Of a stretch of DNA of 64,000 bases, positions 8,376 through 17,823 are shown one piece after another. The translations under genes were made by a program, and so were the position numbers. Position 1 is the stretch's first letter. Every line of letters begins with the position of its first letter. Below the pieces are notes generated by a model, which saw only the letters and a program-made list of their open reading frames with translations, was not told the DNA's origin and searched no databases. The stretch comes from Vulcanimicrobiota bacterium. Lineage in GTDB: Bacteria > Vulcanimicrobiota > Vulcanimicrobiia > Vulcanimicrobiales > Vulcanimicrobiaceae. The stretch is taken from assembly GCA_013036095.1 (NCBI GenBank), contig JAAXCW010000010.1:17653-81652 (forward strand), in the 5' to 3' direction.

Positions 8376-9266
8376 ATGCTCGATGTGATCGTCACCGCCT
8401 CGGTGCCCGAAGCCGGATTTGCGATAACGGCGGCGGTCACCACCCGACTGGTCCGCGAAACCCAGCGCCGGCACGGTTTGAGCCCTACTGCCACAGCGGC
8501 GGCGGGGCGGCTCGTCACGGGGGCGGCGCTGCTTGGCGCCGGACTGAAAGATACACTGCGAATCTCGCTGCAGGCGGCCGGCGACGGACCTCTGCAGCGC
8601 ATGGCCGCCGAGGCATGGCTCACCCCATCCGGCCGGATCGGTGCGCGCGCCTACGTAAAGGCGCCGCGTGCGGATCTGCCGCTGAACGCCGCCGGGAAGT
8701 TCGACGTCGCCAGCGCGATCGGATCGGGAACGCTGCACGTCACCAAAGCTTACGAAGAGGGACAGCCGTACACCGGAGTCGTTCCACTGCAAAGTGGAGA
8801 GATTGCCGAAGATCTCGCGTTCTATCTTTTGAAGTCGGAACAAATTCCGAGCGTCGTCGCGCTCGGCGTGCTCGCGGATCCTTCGGGAGTCGTTGCGGCC
8901 GGCGGCGTCATCGCCCAAGTCTTGCCCGATGCCGACGGCAAAGCGATTGCGATGCTCGAACGCCGCGCACTGGAGCTGCCGCCGATCACCACCTTAATTT
9001 CAAACGGCGCCGGCGCACACGAGCTGATACAACGTTTCGCCGGCGCCGCGGTGGTACGATCGGAGCGTGCCCTTGAAGTCGGCTTCGCCTGCCTCTGCAC
9101 GCGCGAGCGAGTTGAGACCGCTTTGGCCGGCTTGGGTGCGGACGAACTGCTCAGGATGTCGCGGGAGCGGCCGCGCACCGATGCGACGTGCGAATTCTGT
9201 AAGAGCGTCTACGTCTTCAGTTCGGCGGAGCTTGCCGAACTCGTCACCCTTTTGAAAAAAGTGTAG
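8376..9266 (+). CDS. hslO: Redox-regulated chaperone Hsp33
   Basis: 296 residues. The N-terminal Hsp33 domain begins DVIVTASVPEAGFAITAA. The C-terminal zinc-binding redox switch is intact: ACLCT (C-x-C) and, about 30 residues later, CEFC (C-x-x-C). In the reduced state these cysteines hold zinc; oxidation unfolds the linker and activates holdase activity. The start is ATG 8376, though the frame is open upstream. The end overlaps a small convergent zinc-ribbon gene. Confidence 0.95.
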   Translation: MLDVIVTASVPEAGFAITAAVTTRLVRETQRRHGLSPTATAAAGRLVTGAALLGAGLKDTLRISLQAAGDGPLQRMAAEAWLTPSGRIGARAYVKAPRADLPLNAAGKFDVASAIGSGTLHVTKAYEEGQPYTGVVPLQSGEIAEDLAFYLLKSEQIPSVVALGVLADPSGVVAAGGVIAQVLPDADGKAIAMLERRALELPPITTLISNGAGAHELIQRFAGAAVVRSERALEVGFACLCTRERVETALAGLGADELLRMSRERPRTDATCEFCKSVYVFSSAELAELVTLLKKV

Positions 9267-9426
9267 TGGGCGGGTCGCGGTACGGATCGATGCGCTCCCA
9301 GAACGCCTCGCGGATTTTCCCTCGCACGTTTTCGTACCACCAGCCGCACTCGCACTTGATCGGCGGGCCGCCGGGGCTGGGATAGGCGTATTCGCGCTTG
9401 CAGCGCTTGCAAATAAATCGCTTCAT
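9244..9426 (-). CDS. Small zinc-ribbon-like protein
   Basis: 60 residues with C-x-x-C near the N-terminus (ICKRCKREYAY) and a second C-x-C (KCECGWWYENV). The spacing suits a rubredoxin-like or RNA polymerase-subunit-like zinc ribbon. The start codon lies just downstream of the tyrS stop at 9428, so it is probably co-transcribed with tyrS. It overlaps the hslO 3' end by 23 bases. I cannot name a function. Confidence 0.6.
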   Translation of the reverse strand: MKRFICKRCKREYAYPSPGGPPIKCECGWWYENVRGKIREAFWERIDPYRDPPTTLFSKG

Positions 9427-9427
9427 A

Positions 9428-10615
9428 TCAGTTGGGCAATACTCTTACAAATTTTCGCGCCCCGACCGAGAGCGTCACCGGTCCGCTAGCGGGCCACGGC
9501 GCTTTCGGGTCCTCGACGAGTATACCATCGATGCGCACGCCCCTACCCACGACGAGCCTCTCCGCCGCGCGCCGGCTTTCCGCCAGCCCAGCGGCGACGA
9601 TCACGTCGATGACACGCCGCGCATCGCCCTGCTTGATCTCGGGAACGTTCTCTTTCGGCAGCTCGCGTTGCTGAACGGTTCGCTCGAAGTATTCCCGGGC
9701 GGCGTTCGCAGCCGCTGCGCCGTGATAGAGCGCGACGACTTCCTGGGCGATCTGTTTCTTCTCTTGCATCGGGTGCGCCTTGCCGCTTGCGAGCGTCTGC
9801 GAAAGACGGCCGCATTCCACTTGCGAGCGAAATGCCGCCAGCCGCGCGTAGCGCGGGATCGCTTCGTCCGGAATCCGCATCAGTTTCCCGAACTGCTGTT
9901 CCGCCGGCTCGGTCAAACCAACATAGTTGCCGGCCGACTTCGACATTTTTTTGGAGCCGTCCAAACCTTCGAGAAGCGGGACGGTCATGCAGACCTGTTC
10001 GCGTTGCCCGGCCGCGCGCTGGTATTGGCGCCCCATCAGGAGATTGAAAAGCTGATCGTTGCCGCCGAGCTCGACGTCCGCGTGCAACGCGATGCTGTCG
10101 TACGCCTGCGCGATAGGATAGAGAAACTCGTGCAGGGCAATCGGCGTACCGGCTTTATAGCGTTCGTGAAAATCTTCACGCTCGATCATCTGCGCGACCG
10201 TGACTTGAGAGAGCAACCGAAGCAGATCGGCCGATGTCAAGCGGTCGAGCCAGGTAGAGTTATATTCGAGCCGCACGCGGTCCATGTCGAGCACTTTCCC
10301 GGCTTGCTCCGCGTACGTTTTCATGTTTGCCGTGATCTCGGCGGTCGTTAGCGGCGGACGAAGTTCGTTCCGCCCGGACGGATCGCCGATCCGGGCGGTG
10401 AACGATCCGATGACCAGTACAACCTTGTGTCCGGCTTCGACGAACTGCTGAAGTTTACGCAAGACGACGGCATGCCCAAGATGTAGATCGGGCGACGTCG
10501 GATCGAGACCGAGTTTGACGGTCAGCGGCTCCCCGCCGGCCAGCCGGTCTTCGAGCTCGCGCTGCGTCTCGACGTGGTCGAATCCGTCGAGGAGCTCGTC
10601 AATCGCTATTGGCAT
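9428..10615 (-). CDS. tyrS: Tyrosyl-tRNA synthetase
   Basis: 395 residues. It is a class I synthetase with the HLGH signature (about residues 45-48), the tyrosine/ATP pocket block GGNDQLFNLLMGR, and KKMSKS (around residue 230). A C-terminal S4 RNA-binding domain follows (RRAAERLVVGRGVRIDG). The layout fits the TyrZ/TyrS2 group. It charges tRNA-Tyr. mutS2 lies immediately upstream (stop at 10618) on the same strand. Confidence 0.95.
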   Translation of the reverse strand: MPIAIDELLDGFDHVETQRELEDRLAGGEPLTVKLGLDPTSPDLHLGHAVVLRKLQQFVEAGHKVVLVIGSFTARIGDPSGRNELRPPLTTAEITANMKTYAEQAGKVLDMDRVRLEYNSTWLDRLTSADLLRLLSQVTVAQMIEREDFHERYKAGTPIALHEFLYPIAQAYDSIALHADVELGGNDQLFNLLMGRQYQRAAGQREQVCMTVPLLEGLDGSKKMSKSAGNYVGLTEPAEQQFGKLMRIPDEAIPRYARLAAFRSQVECGRLSQTLASGKAHPMQEKKQIAQEVVALYHGAAAANAAREYFERTVQQRELPKENVPEIKQGDARRVIDVIVAAGLAESRRAAERLVVGRGVRIDGILVEDPKAPWPASGPVTLSVGARKFVRVLPN

Positions 10616-10617
10616 CG

Positions 10618-12963
10618 TCAGCGCAGTTCAAAAATCGTTACGCCGCCGCCTCCCTCGTCTTCGCCGCCATAACGCACGTTGGCCACCTGCGGATGCGCGC
10701 GCAAATATTCTTGCAGCCCGCGCCCAAGCATGCCGGTCCCCTTTCCATGAATGAGCCGCAGCGGCGAATTTCCTGCCAGCACCGCTTCGTTGATCCAGCG
10801 ATCGACCAGCGGCTCGGCTTCGACGAACCGTTTGCCGCGCACGTCAAGTTCCGCCGTGGTGCGGCCGGCAGCTTCGAGCCGGGTCTGGCCCGGAGAAGGT
10901 CCGGAAGTCTTTGCGGCCGCTGCGATCGGACGCACATCGTTCTTGCTCACCATCATCTTCATCGAACCAATCGCGACCAGCACGTTCTCGCCGTTGTCGG
11001 CGATGACGGAGCCGTCTTGAGCGAGCGAAAGGACGCGCACCGCATCGCCTTGCAAGAATGCGCGCGGCGGCACGATACCGCCGGCCTGCTCATCCGACGA
11101 CATCCCCAGGTCGCGGTGCAGCTCGTCGAGTGTCCGCTGCAAGAGTTCTGCTTGACCGCGTGTCACCTTAGGCGCCGTTCGCTGCGCGTCGTGCGCGGCG
11201 AGGGTTGCCGCAAACTCACGCAGCGTTTCGCGCAACCGCGCATCGGCGTTTTGCGCAAACGCACGCCGCTCGCGCTCGTGCGATTCGCTTCGCGATCGCA
11301 GATTTTCTTGCAGCGTGGCCACATGCTCGCGATCGCGCTGGAGCGTTTCGCGCTCCCGCTGCAGATTCGCGTTGAGGTCGGCAAGCTGGCTTAGAGCTCG
11401 TTCGTAATCGCGGTCGCGCGAGGTCAACAGCGCTTCGGCATTGGCGATCAGTCCGCGATCGATGCCGATCGATCGCGCGAGCGCAAAGGCCAGCGACTGA
11501 CCCGGAGTCCCGACGTCCAGATGAAATGTGGGCGCGAACGTCTGGGGATCGAACCTCACGCTGGCGTTCATGACTTTGCCGGCTTCGTGAGCGAAGAGTT
11601 TGAGCTCGGTGCTGTGCGTCGTGACGATAGCGCACGCGCCGGCGGCAAGCAGCCGTCCGAGCATCGCTACCGCGAGCGCCGCGCCGCTACCCGGCTCAGT
11701 TCCACCGCCGATTTCGTCAACGAGCACCAGCGAACGCGGGCCCGCCCGCGCGAGAATGTCGCGCATGCGCGCGAGGTGAGCTGAAAACGTCGACGTATTT
11801 GCCGCGATCGACTGCTCGTCGCCGATGTCGGCAAAGACGCAGTCGAACCGCCCGATGCGCGTTCCGTCAGCGGCCGGCACTTGCATTCCGGCATACGTCA
11901 TCAGAACGAACAAGCCGACCATTTTGAGCGCAACCGTCTTGCCGCCCATGTTCGGACCGCTGACCACGAGCACGCGGGTGTTTTCATCGAGGGTGAGCGA
12001 CTGGGGAACGGCGCGATCGCCGAGCAGCGGATGGCGGCCTGACTGCACGCTCACGCCGGATTCTTCAGTCAGGTCGGGAGGACGAGCGTCCATCGCTTGC
12101 GCGAGAGTCGCCTTGGCTGCCAACAGATCGAGCTCTGCGAGCATCTCCATATTCGCTTCGATCTGCGGCGCTAGAGCGCCGGCTTCGCGCGAGAGCTGCG
12201 CGAGGATGCGCGCGACTTCCCGCTCTTCATCGATGTGCAGCGTACGGACGCGGTTGTTCGTTTCGAGCGCCGCCAGCGGCTCGACGAAGACGGTCTGGCC
12301 GCTCGAACTCGTATCGTGCACGATGCCCGGCACGTCGCCGCTGAACTCCGTCTTCACCGGCACGACGAAACGGCCGTCCCGAATCGTGACTACGGAGTCT
12401 TGGATCGCGCGCGAGTATTTGGGCGAGCGTAGCAGCGCGCTCACGCGATCACGAGCTTCGCGTTGCGCGTTCTGCAGATTCTTGCGGATGCGTCCGAGTG
12501 CGGGCGACGCGCGGTCGAGCACGGTGCCGCGCTCATCGATCGCATCGGTCAGCGCTCTCTGAAGATCTTTCAGCGGGCGGTAAGGGGCCGTTACGGGCAC
12601 GAGCGCATCACCGCTATATTCGCGCGTCTTATTGAAGGCCGCCGCAGCCGCGCCGATCGCCTCGGCGAGCGACCGCAAATCGATCGCCGAAAGCGACGTG
12701 CCGATCGCGGCCCGCGCCGTGAGATCGGCCGTTTCGACGGCGGGCAGAACGTGGAAGTCGGCGGCGGCCGAAAGATCGCGGACGGCCGCAGTCTTGGCTT
12801 GCTCGAGAACGGCGCGCTCAAAAGCCGCAAGCGGGTGAAGTTCTTCGGCGTGCCGCCGCCCGCGCTCGGTAACGCATCGGTCCGCGACGCGCGCGCGCAG
12901 CGCCGCAAAGTCGAGAGTCTCGAGCGTGCGATCGTCGGCGAGCGCTACGTTTTTCGCTTGTGT
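10618..12963 (-). CDS. mutS2: MutS2-family ATPase/endonuclease with Smr domain; start codon unresolved
   Basis: MutS2 architecture: an N-terminal helical domain, a MutS-type ATPase with Walker A GPNMGGKT and Walker B LVDEIGGGTEPGSG, a coiled-coil clamp rich in RER/RDRE, and a C-terminal Smr nuclease domain (ELDVRG, LRLIHGKGTG). Family members split collided ribosomes and suppress recombination. The first ATG/GTG/TTG is TTG 12678, which would remove the family N-terminus. Homologous sequence (LETLDFAALRARVADRC) continues in frame almost to the gatB stop at 12964-12966. Only CTG (12900), ACG (12927) or GTA (12948) are candidate starts, so the given 5' limit is the maximal frame. Confidence 0.9.
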   Translation of the reverse strand, partial: TQAKNVALADDRTLETLDFAALRARVADRCVTERGRRHAEELHPLAAFERAVLEQAKTAAVRDLSAAADFHVLPAVETADLTARAAIGTSLSAIDLRSLAEAIGAAAAAFNKTREYSGDALVPVTAPYRPLKDLQRALTDAIDERGTVLDRASPALGRIRKNLQNAQREARDRVSALLRSPKYSRAIQDSVVTIRDGRFVVPVKTEFSGDVPGIVHDTSSSGQTVFVEPLAALETNNRVRTLHIDEEREVARILAQLSREAGALAPQIEANMEMLAELDLLAAKATLAQAMDARPPDLTEESGVSVQSGRHPLLGDRAVPQSLTLDENTRVLVVSGPNMGGKTVALKMVGLFVLMTYAGMQVPAADGTRIGRFDCVFADIGDEQSIAANTSTFSAHLARMRDILARAGPRSLVLVDEIGGGTEPGSGAALAVAMLGRLLAAGACAIVTTHSTELKLFAHEAGKVMNASVRFDPQTFAPTFHLDVGTPGQSLAFALARSIGIDRGLIANAEALLTSRDRDYERALSQLADLNANLQRERETLQRDREHVATLQENLRSRSESHERERRAFAQNADARLRETLREFAATLAAHDAQRTAPKVTRGQAELLQRTLDELHRDLGMSSDEQAGGIVPPRAFLQGDAVRVLSLAQDGSVIADNGENVLVAIGSMKMMVSKNDVRPIAAAAKTSGPSPGQTRLEAAGRTTAELDVRGKRFVEAEPLVDRWINEAVLAGNSPLRLIHGKGTGMLGRGLQEYLRAHPQVANVRYGGEDEGGGGVTIFELR

Positions 12964-14424
12964 TTACTCCAATTTCTTGCGCAGCAGCTCGTTGACGAGC
13001 GCCGGATTAGCTTTCCCGCGTGACGCCTTCATCACCGCTCCGGTCAGAAAGCCGAGAATGTTCGTCTTGCCGGCCTTATAGTCGGCAGCCGCCTTTTCGT
13101 TCGCGGCCAAGACCTCGTCGATCAGCCGCTCGATTTCACCGGTATCGCTGGTTTGCGCGAGGCCCTCTTTCTCCACGATCGCTTTGGGAGGGCCTTCGCC
13201 GCCCCACATCCGTTCGAGCAGCTCTTTCGCTATTTTTGAATTGATCGTTTTGGCTTCCACAAGTGAAACGAGCTCCGCCAATGCTGCCGGCGTGACCGCT
13301 GAGTCGTGCACCGCCGTGCCGGATTCATTCGCCAGCCGCGACAGATCGCCAAGAACGAAATTCATGCTCGCCTGAGGGTTTGCACCGGCGGCAACGGATG
13401 CGTCGAAATAGTCCGCCAGCGGCGAGTTGTCGACGAGCTGCGTAGCCTGCTTGGCGTCCATTCCGTACTCCCGATACTTTGCAAAGCGCTCGGGGGGAAG
13501 AACCGGAATCGTCTTCTTCAGTTCTTCGATGAGCGCGGCGTCGATTTCGATCGGGACGAGGTCTGGATCGGGAAAATAGCGGTAATCGTGCGCCTCTTCT
13601 TTGCTGCGCATCGAATGTGTCACGCCTTGACCTTCATCCCAGCCGCGCGTTTCCTGAACGATCCGCCCTCCCGATTCGAGTACGGAAATCTGCCGCTCGA
13701 TTTCGCTTTCGACCGCGCGCAACACCGACCGGAACGAATTCATGTTCTTGATCTCGGTCTTGGTCCCCAGCTCCGTACCGCCTTCGGGACGGATCGAGAC
13801 GTTGGCATCGCAGCGCAGCGAGCCTTCCTCCATTTTTACGTCGCTTACGCCCAATACCACGAACGTACGCTTGAGCGCCTCCAAATACCCGACCGCTTCT
13901 TGGGCACTGCGAAGATCCGGCTCGCCGACGCACTCCATCAGCGGTACGCCGGCGCGGTTGAAATCGACGAGAGAGAACGAGCTGCCCGCGATGCGGCCGT
14001 CTTCACCGCCGCCGTGCATCGATTTTCCGGTGTCTTCTTCCAAGTGAATGCGCGTGAGCTTGCATTCTTTCAGCGTGCCGTCTTCGAGCCAGTAGCGCAC
14101 GCTGCCGCCGAGCGTCAGCGGCATGTCGTATTGGGAAATCTGGTAATCCTTGGGCATGTCCGGATAGAAGTAATTCTTGCGATCGAACTTCGAAAAGGCC
14201 GGAATCTGCGCACCGAACGCGAGCCCGGCGCGAATCATGTGCCGAATTGCAGCGGCGTTGGCGACGGGCAACGCGCCCGGCAGCGCCAAGCAAACCGGAC
14301 AAATCCTGGTGTTCGGCTCGCCGCCAAATTCATTGGCGCAAGCGCAAAACATTTTGCTGCGCGTCTTCAGCTCGACGTGACATTCGATCCCGATCACGGC
14401 TTCGTAGCGCGTCTTGCCCATCAT
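12964..14424 (-). CDS. gatB: Aspartyl/glutamyl-tRNA(Asn/Gln) amidotransferase subunit B
   Basis: 486 residues. It opens YEAVIGIECHVELKTRSKMFC and keeps the zinc-site cysteines (FCACANEF, then CPVCLALPGALP), the kinase-like cradle (NYFYPDMPKDYQISQYD) and a C-terminal YqeY-like tail. It phosphorylates and amidates mischarged Glu-tRNA(Gln)/Asp-tRNA(Asn) together with GatA and GatC. The start ATG overlaps the gatA stop; a second ATG follows immediately. The gene order C-A-B is the common bacterial one. Confidence 0.97.
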   Translation of the reverse strand: MMGKTRYEAVIGIECHVELKTRSKMFCACANEFGGEPNTRICPVCLALPGALPVANAAAIRHMIRAGLAFGAQIPAFSKFDRKNYFYPDMPKDYQISQYDMPLTLGGSVRYWLEDGTLKECKLTRIHLEEDTGKSMHGGGEDGRIAGSSFSLVDFNRAGVPLMECVGEPDLRSAQEAVGYLEALKRTFVVLGVSDVKMEEGSLRCDANVSIRPEGGTELGTKTEIKNMNSFRSVLRAVESEIERQISVLESGGRIVQETRGWDEGQGVTHSMRSKEEAHDYRYFPDPDLVPIEIDAALIEELKKTIPVLPPERFAKYREYGMDAKQATQLVDNSPLADYFDASVAAGANPQASMNFVLGDLSRLANESGTAVHDSAVTPAALAELVSLVEAKTINSKIAKELLERMWGGEGPPKAIVEKEGLAQTSDTGEIERLIDEVLAANEKAAADYKAGKTNILGFLTGAVMKASRGKANPALVNELLRKKLE

Positions 14425-15881
14425 ACAGCCAGCGCGCCTTTTGCAGAGTACGCGGTCGCGCGTTCGTAAGCGTGCGCGGCGCCGAGCAGCTTCGCTTCCT
14501 CAAAGAGCGGAGCCGCGAGCTGCAGCCCCATCGGCAGCGCCGGCGTGCCGGCATAGCCGCACGGAACCGAGAGCGCCGGCAAGCCGGCCAGCGACATGGG
14601 AATCGTGTAGTAATCCATCATGTACATGCTGTACGGGTCGCTCTTCGAGTCGAATTCGAATGCGGGGCTACTGGCAGCGGGCGCCGCAATCAGGTCGCAG
14701 ACCTCGAACGCTTTTCGAAAGTCTTGGGCGAACATGGTCCGCGCCTTCTGAGCTTTGACGTAATACGCGTCATAGTATCCGCTCGAAAGCGCATACGTGC
14801 CGATGAGGATGCGGCGCTTCACTTCGGGACCAAAACCGGCCGCACGCGTCTGTTCGTACATCTGTCCGACGTCGGCGCCGTCAACGCGCAAACCGTAGCG
14901 GACTCCATCGAATCTCGCCAAATTGCTGCTGCACTCCGCCGGCGCAATCAAATAATAGGTCGCGAGTCCGTAATCCGCGGTCGGCAGCGAGACTTCGACG
15001 AGCTCGGCACCCAAGTTCTCGAGTTCTGAATACGCGCGTTTATAGAGCGCGTCGATTTCGGGGCCGAGCTTAGCCGTTACGAATTCCCTGACGATGCCGA
15101 TGCGCAAGCCTTTGAGATCATCGCGGAGCGACGACGCGGCCGGTTCGACCGGACGATCGATGCTCGTGGAATCCATCGGATCGTGTCCGGCCATTGCGTC
15201 GTAAGCCAGTGCCGCGTCTTCGACCGTCCGGGTCAGCGGCCCGATCTGATCCAAGCTCGACGCAAAGGCAATCAATCCATACCGCGAGACGCGTCCGTAC
15301 GTCGGCTTGAAACCGACAACGTTGCAGAACGCGCCGGGTTCGCGAATCGATCCGCCGGTATCGCTTCCCAGCCCGATCGCGGCTTCAAAACCTGCGACGG
15401 CTGCAGCCGAACCACCCGAGCTGCCGCCAGGCACGCGCTGCAAGTCGTACGGATTGCGCGTGACGCCGAGCGCGCTGTTTTCGCACGAACTGCCCATCGC
15501 GAATTCGTCGAGATTTGACTTTCCAATCGGGATCGCGCCCGCATCGAGCATACGCTGAACCGCCGTCGCTGTGTACGGCGCGATCCAGTTCTCCAAAATT
15601 TTCGAGCCGGCCGTCGTCCGCGTTCCTGCCAAGCACATGTTGTCTTTGACGGAAAGGGGGATTCCCGCGAGCGGCAATGTTTCACCCGCCGCGACCCGTT
15701 CGTCAACGCGCCGCGCCTGCCGGCGCGCGAGCTCGTGCAGCCGCGCGAGGTAACACCCCAACCGGTCGTCGACTTCATCGACGCGGGCGAGCACCGCTTC
15801 AGTCACGTCCGCAGCGGAAATTCGTTTCGCGTTGACGTCGCGTGCGATTTCCGTCGCCGAACGTTTAACGAGATCGTTCAC
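14421..15881 (-). CDS. gatA: Aspartyl/glutamyl-tRNA amidotransferase subunit A
   Basis: 486 residues of the amidase-signature family. The catalytic Ser-cisSer-Lys triad is present: Lys in PLSVKDN, the serines in GGSSGGS and GSDTGGSIR. It hydrolyses glutamine and passes ammonia to GatB. A slight oddity is REPGAFCN where RQPAAFCG is usual, right after the catalytic motif. It overlaps gatC by four bases (ATGA) and gatB at its end. Confidence 0.97.
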   Translation of the reverse strand: MNDLVKRSATEIARDVNAKRISAADVTEAVLARVDEVDDRLGCYLARLHELARRQARRVDERVAAGETLPLAGIPLSVKDNMCLAGTRTTAGSKILENWIAPYTATAVQRMLDAGAIPIGKSNLDEFAMGSSCENSALGVTRNPYDLQRVPGGSSGGSAAAVAGFEAAIGLGSDTGGSIREPGAFCNVVGFKPTYGRVSRYGLIAFASSLDQIGPLTRTVEDAALAYDAMAGHDPMDSTSIDRPVEPAASSLRDDLKGLRIGIVREFVTAKLGPEIDALYKRAYSELENLGAELVEVSLPTADYGLATYYLIAPAECSSNLARFDGVRYGLRVDGADVGQMYEQTRAAGFGPEVKRRILIGTYALSSGYYDAYYVKAQKARTMFAQDFRKAFEVCDLIAAPAASSPAFEFDSKSDPYSMYMMDYYTIPMSLAGLPALSVPCGYAGTPALPMGLQLAAPLFEEAKLLGAAHAYERATAYSAKGALAV

Positions 15882-16171
15882 GGTTCAGCGATGATCTTTG
15901 GAACTCGGAAGAACGAGCCTTCGCGTTGCGGCGCCATAGCGAGCACGGTTTCGCGATCCAGGCACGGACCGGCCTCATCGGCACGCTCCACGTTTGTGGA
16001 CTCAACCACTTGCGCCGTGGCCGGTACGGCCGAGGTTTCCAATTCGGAAAGCACGTTGACGTGCTCGAGCAGATCGCCCAGCTGTTTGCCGAAGCGCTCG
16101 ACCTCGTCTTCACTCAAAGCGATCCGCGCGAGTTTTGCGACGTACCGGACGTCAATTTTTTCAGATGCCAC
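15878..16171 (-). CDS. gatC: Aspartyl/glutamyl-tRNA amidotransferase subunit C
   Basis: 97 residues. Typical GatC opening DVRYVAKLARIALSEDEVERF, then LLEHVNVLSELET, and the tail REGSFFRVPKII. It acts as the belt stabilising the GatA-GatB interface. It is the first gene of gatCAB here. rlmD is just upstream on the same strand with a 7-base gap, so a longer operon is likely. Confidence 0.95.
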   Translation of the reverse strand: MASEKIDVRYVAKLARIALSEDEVERFGKQLGDLLEHVNVLSELETSAVPATAQVVESTNVERADEAGPCLDRETVLAMAPQREGSFFRVPKIIAEP

Positions 16172-16178
16172 GCCTACC

Positions 16179-17522
16179 TCAGGAACGGGCGAGCAGCGCT
16201 AGCGTCTCCACGTGTCCGGTCTGCGGAAACATGTCGAACGGCTGTGCCTCGCCGGGGCGGTACCCTTTGGCGGCCAGAAACTTCAAATCCCGGGCGAGCG
16301 TGGCCGGGTCGCACGACAGGTACCAGATCGCGGGGATCCGCCGGGCGGCGATCGCTGCGAGCGCGCGCTCCTCGCAGCCCTTGCGTGGCGGATCGAGGAA
16401 GACTGCGTCCATCCCGGCGATCTCCTTCGTCATAGCGGGATGGGTGAGCGCGCGCTCCACCGTGCTCGTTTGAAAGCGCGCCTTCGAAACAAGTCCGTTG
16501 AGCGCCGCGTTTTCGCGCGCCTCAGCAACGGCCAGCGCATTCTCCTCGATTCCCAAGACCGTTGCGCCGCGCTTCGCGAAGTACAGCGCAAACGCCCCGG
16601 CGCCGCAGTACAAATCGAGGATGCGCAGCGGCCGCGTCAACAGCGGATCCAGCCGCTCGAAGATACGCTCGAGTATCTCCATGTTGACTTGAAAGAACGA
16701 ACCCGGCGAAACGCGATAGCGCAAGCCGCCCATCGACTCTTCGATCGTTGCAGAACCTGTCAGCGTTCGTTGCCTGCGCCCCAAGATCGCATTCGCTCCG
16801 GAGAGCTCGTATGAGTTGGTCAGCCCCGAAACCTTATCCAGTTTTCCGGCGACCTGTGCGGCTTTTGCTTTCAGCACATCGTCGGGACGATCGGTCGTGA
16901 ACGTCACCACGACTTCGCCGGTCGCTTGCGCGGTTCGCGCGACGACGTGGCGCGTGCGCGCGAACGCATCCGACATCGTTTGGTCGGCCTTGGCAGCGTT
17001 GAGTCGCGGTATCTGCGCGTCGAGCCTCGGCAAAACGATCGGGCAGCCGTCGATTTGCACGACGTCGTGCGAGCGTTGCTTGTAGAAACCGACGCGCTCG
17101 CGAGACCGGTCCACGACCAGCGACATCTTGTTACGATACGCTCGCGGGTTTCGCATGCCAATCGTTTCGGCCACGGTCATCTCCGCGAAGCCGCCGATGC
17201 GCACGAGCGCGTTACGAACGACCTCGCGTTTCCAAGCCAACTGCGCCGGATAGGCGAGATGCTGGAGCTGGCATCCACCGCACTCGCCAAAGACCGGACA
17301 GAATGGCGCCACCCGGTCGATAGAGGTCTCGACGATTTCCAGAAGGTCCGCAACGGCGTATTTTGGCTTGACCGCCGTGATGCGAACGCGCGCGCGCTCG
17401 TCGGGAAGTGGTCCGGAACAGAAAACAACGACGCCGCCTGCGCGCCCAACCGCTTGGCCGTTGGCGAGGACGTCGGTAAACGCGAGTTCGAGTTCGGAGC
17501 CGAGACTAACGCTGATCGTCAA
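16179..17522 (-). CDS. rlmD: 23S rRNA (uracil-5)-methyltransferase, RlmD/RumA family
   Basis: 447 residues. An N-terminal TRAM-like domain is followed by an iron-sulfur cluster motif (FCPVFGECGGCQLQH), the SAM site DLYCGAGAFAL, the DPPRKG motif, and the nucleophilic cysteine in YLSCDPATLARD. It methylates C5 of a uridine in 23S rRNA, but related enzymes act on tRNA. The start is TTG 17520-17522, which overlaps the tail of a small membrane-protein gene. Confidence 0.88.
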   Translation of the reverse strand: MTISVSLGSELELAFTDVLANGQAVGRAGGVVVFCSGPLPDERARVRITAVKPKYAVADLLEIVETSIDRVAPFCPVFGECGGCQLQHLAYPAQLAWKREVVRNALVRIGGFAEMTVAETIGMRNPRAYRNKMSLVVDRSRERVGFYKQRSHDVVQIDGCPIVLPRLDAQIPRLNAAKADQTMSDAFARTRHVVARTAQATGEVVVTFTTDRPDDVLKAKAAQVAGKLDKVSGLTNSYELSGANAILGRRQRTLTGSATIEESMGGLRYRVSPGSFFQVNMEILERIFERLDPLLTRPLRILDLYCGAGAFALYFAKRGATVLGIEENALAVAEARENAALNGLVSKARFQTSTVERALTHPAMTKEIAGMDAVFLDPPRKGCEERALAAIAARRIPAIWYLSCDPATLARDLKFLAAKGYRPGEAQPFDMFPQTGHVETLALLARS

Positions 17523-17712
17523 GCGTTTTGAGAAGTTGGTTTGCCTCGTCGATCAGTTGTTGAATGCGCCGGCTCGTGGGATCGGCGGGCCGCCGCGAAA
17601 TCGCCGCGCGTATCAGCGCGAACGCAAGGGCGGCCGAAAGCCCCGCAACGCCGACCCAGACCAGCGTTCGAGTCATGCTGCCGTCGCGTTTTCCTTGCGA
17701 TCCGTCGTTCAT
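17506..17712 (-). CDS. Small single-pass membrane protein
   Basis: 68 residues from ATG 17710-17712. A basic start and one transmembrane helix (TLVWVGVAGLSAALAFALI) precede a helical, charged tail (RRIQQLIDEANQLLKTLDDQR). It overlaps the rlmD start by 17 bases and is likely co-transcribed with it. A longer frame upstream looks non-coding. I recognise no family; low complexity makes the call moderate. Confidence 0.5.
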   Translation of the reverse strand: MNDGSQGKRDGSMTRTLVWVGVAGLSAALAFALIRAAISRRPADPTSRRIQQLIDEANQLLKTLDDQR

Positions 17713-17823
17713 ATCGATCTCGTCTATGGGGTGCGCGTGCATCGAGTCGGCTATGCTCCCTTGGGTTGCTTTGTTCTCACCGTTATGAGGAATGTCTTTT
17801 CGCGCCACGGAAAGTCGGGTCTC

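Noticed and set aside
8319..8918. N-terminal extension of the aroQ frame
   Set aside because: It lies antisense to hslO and does not resemble AroQ; the family start is ATG 8318.
13306..14469. 387-codon frame opposite gatB
   Set aside because: Antisense shadow of a strongly conserved gene; composition typical of a high-GC complementary frame.
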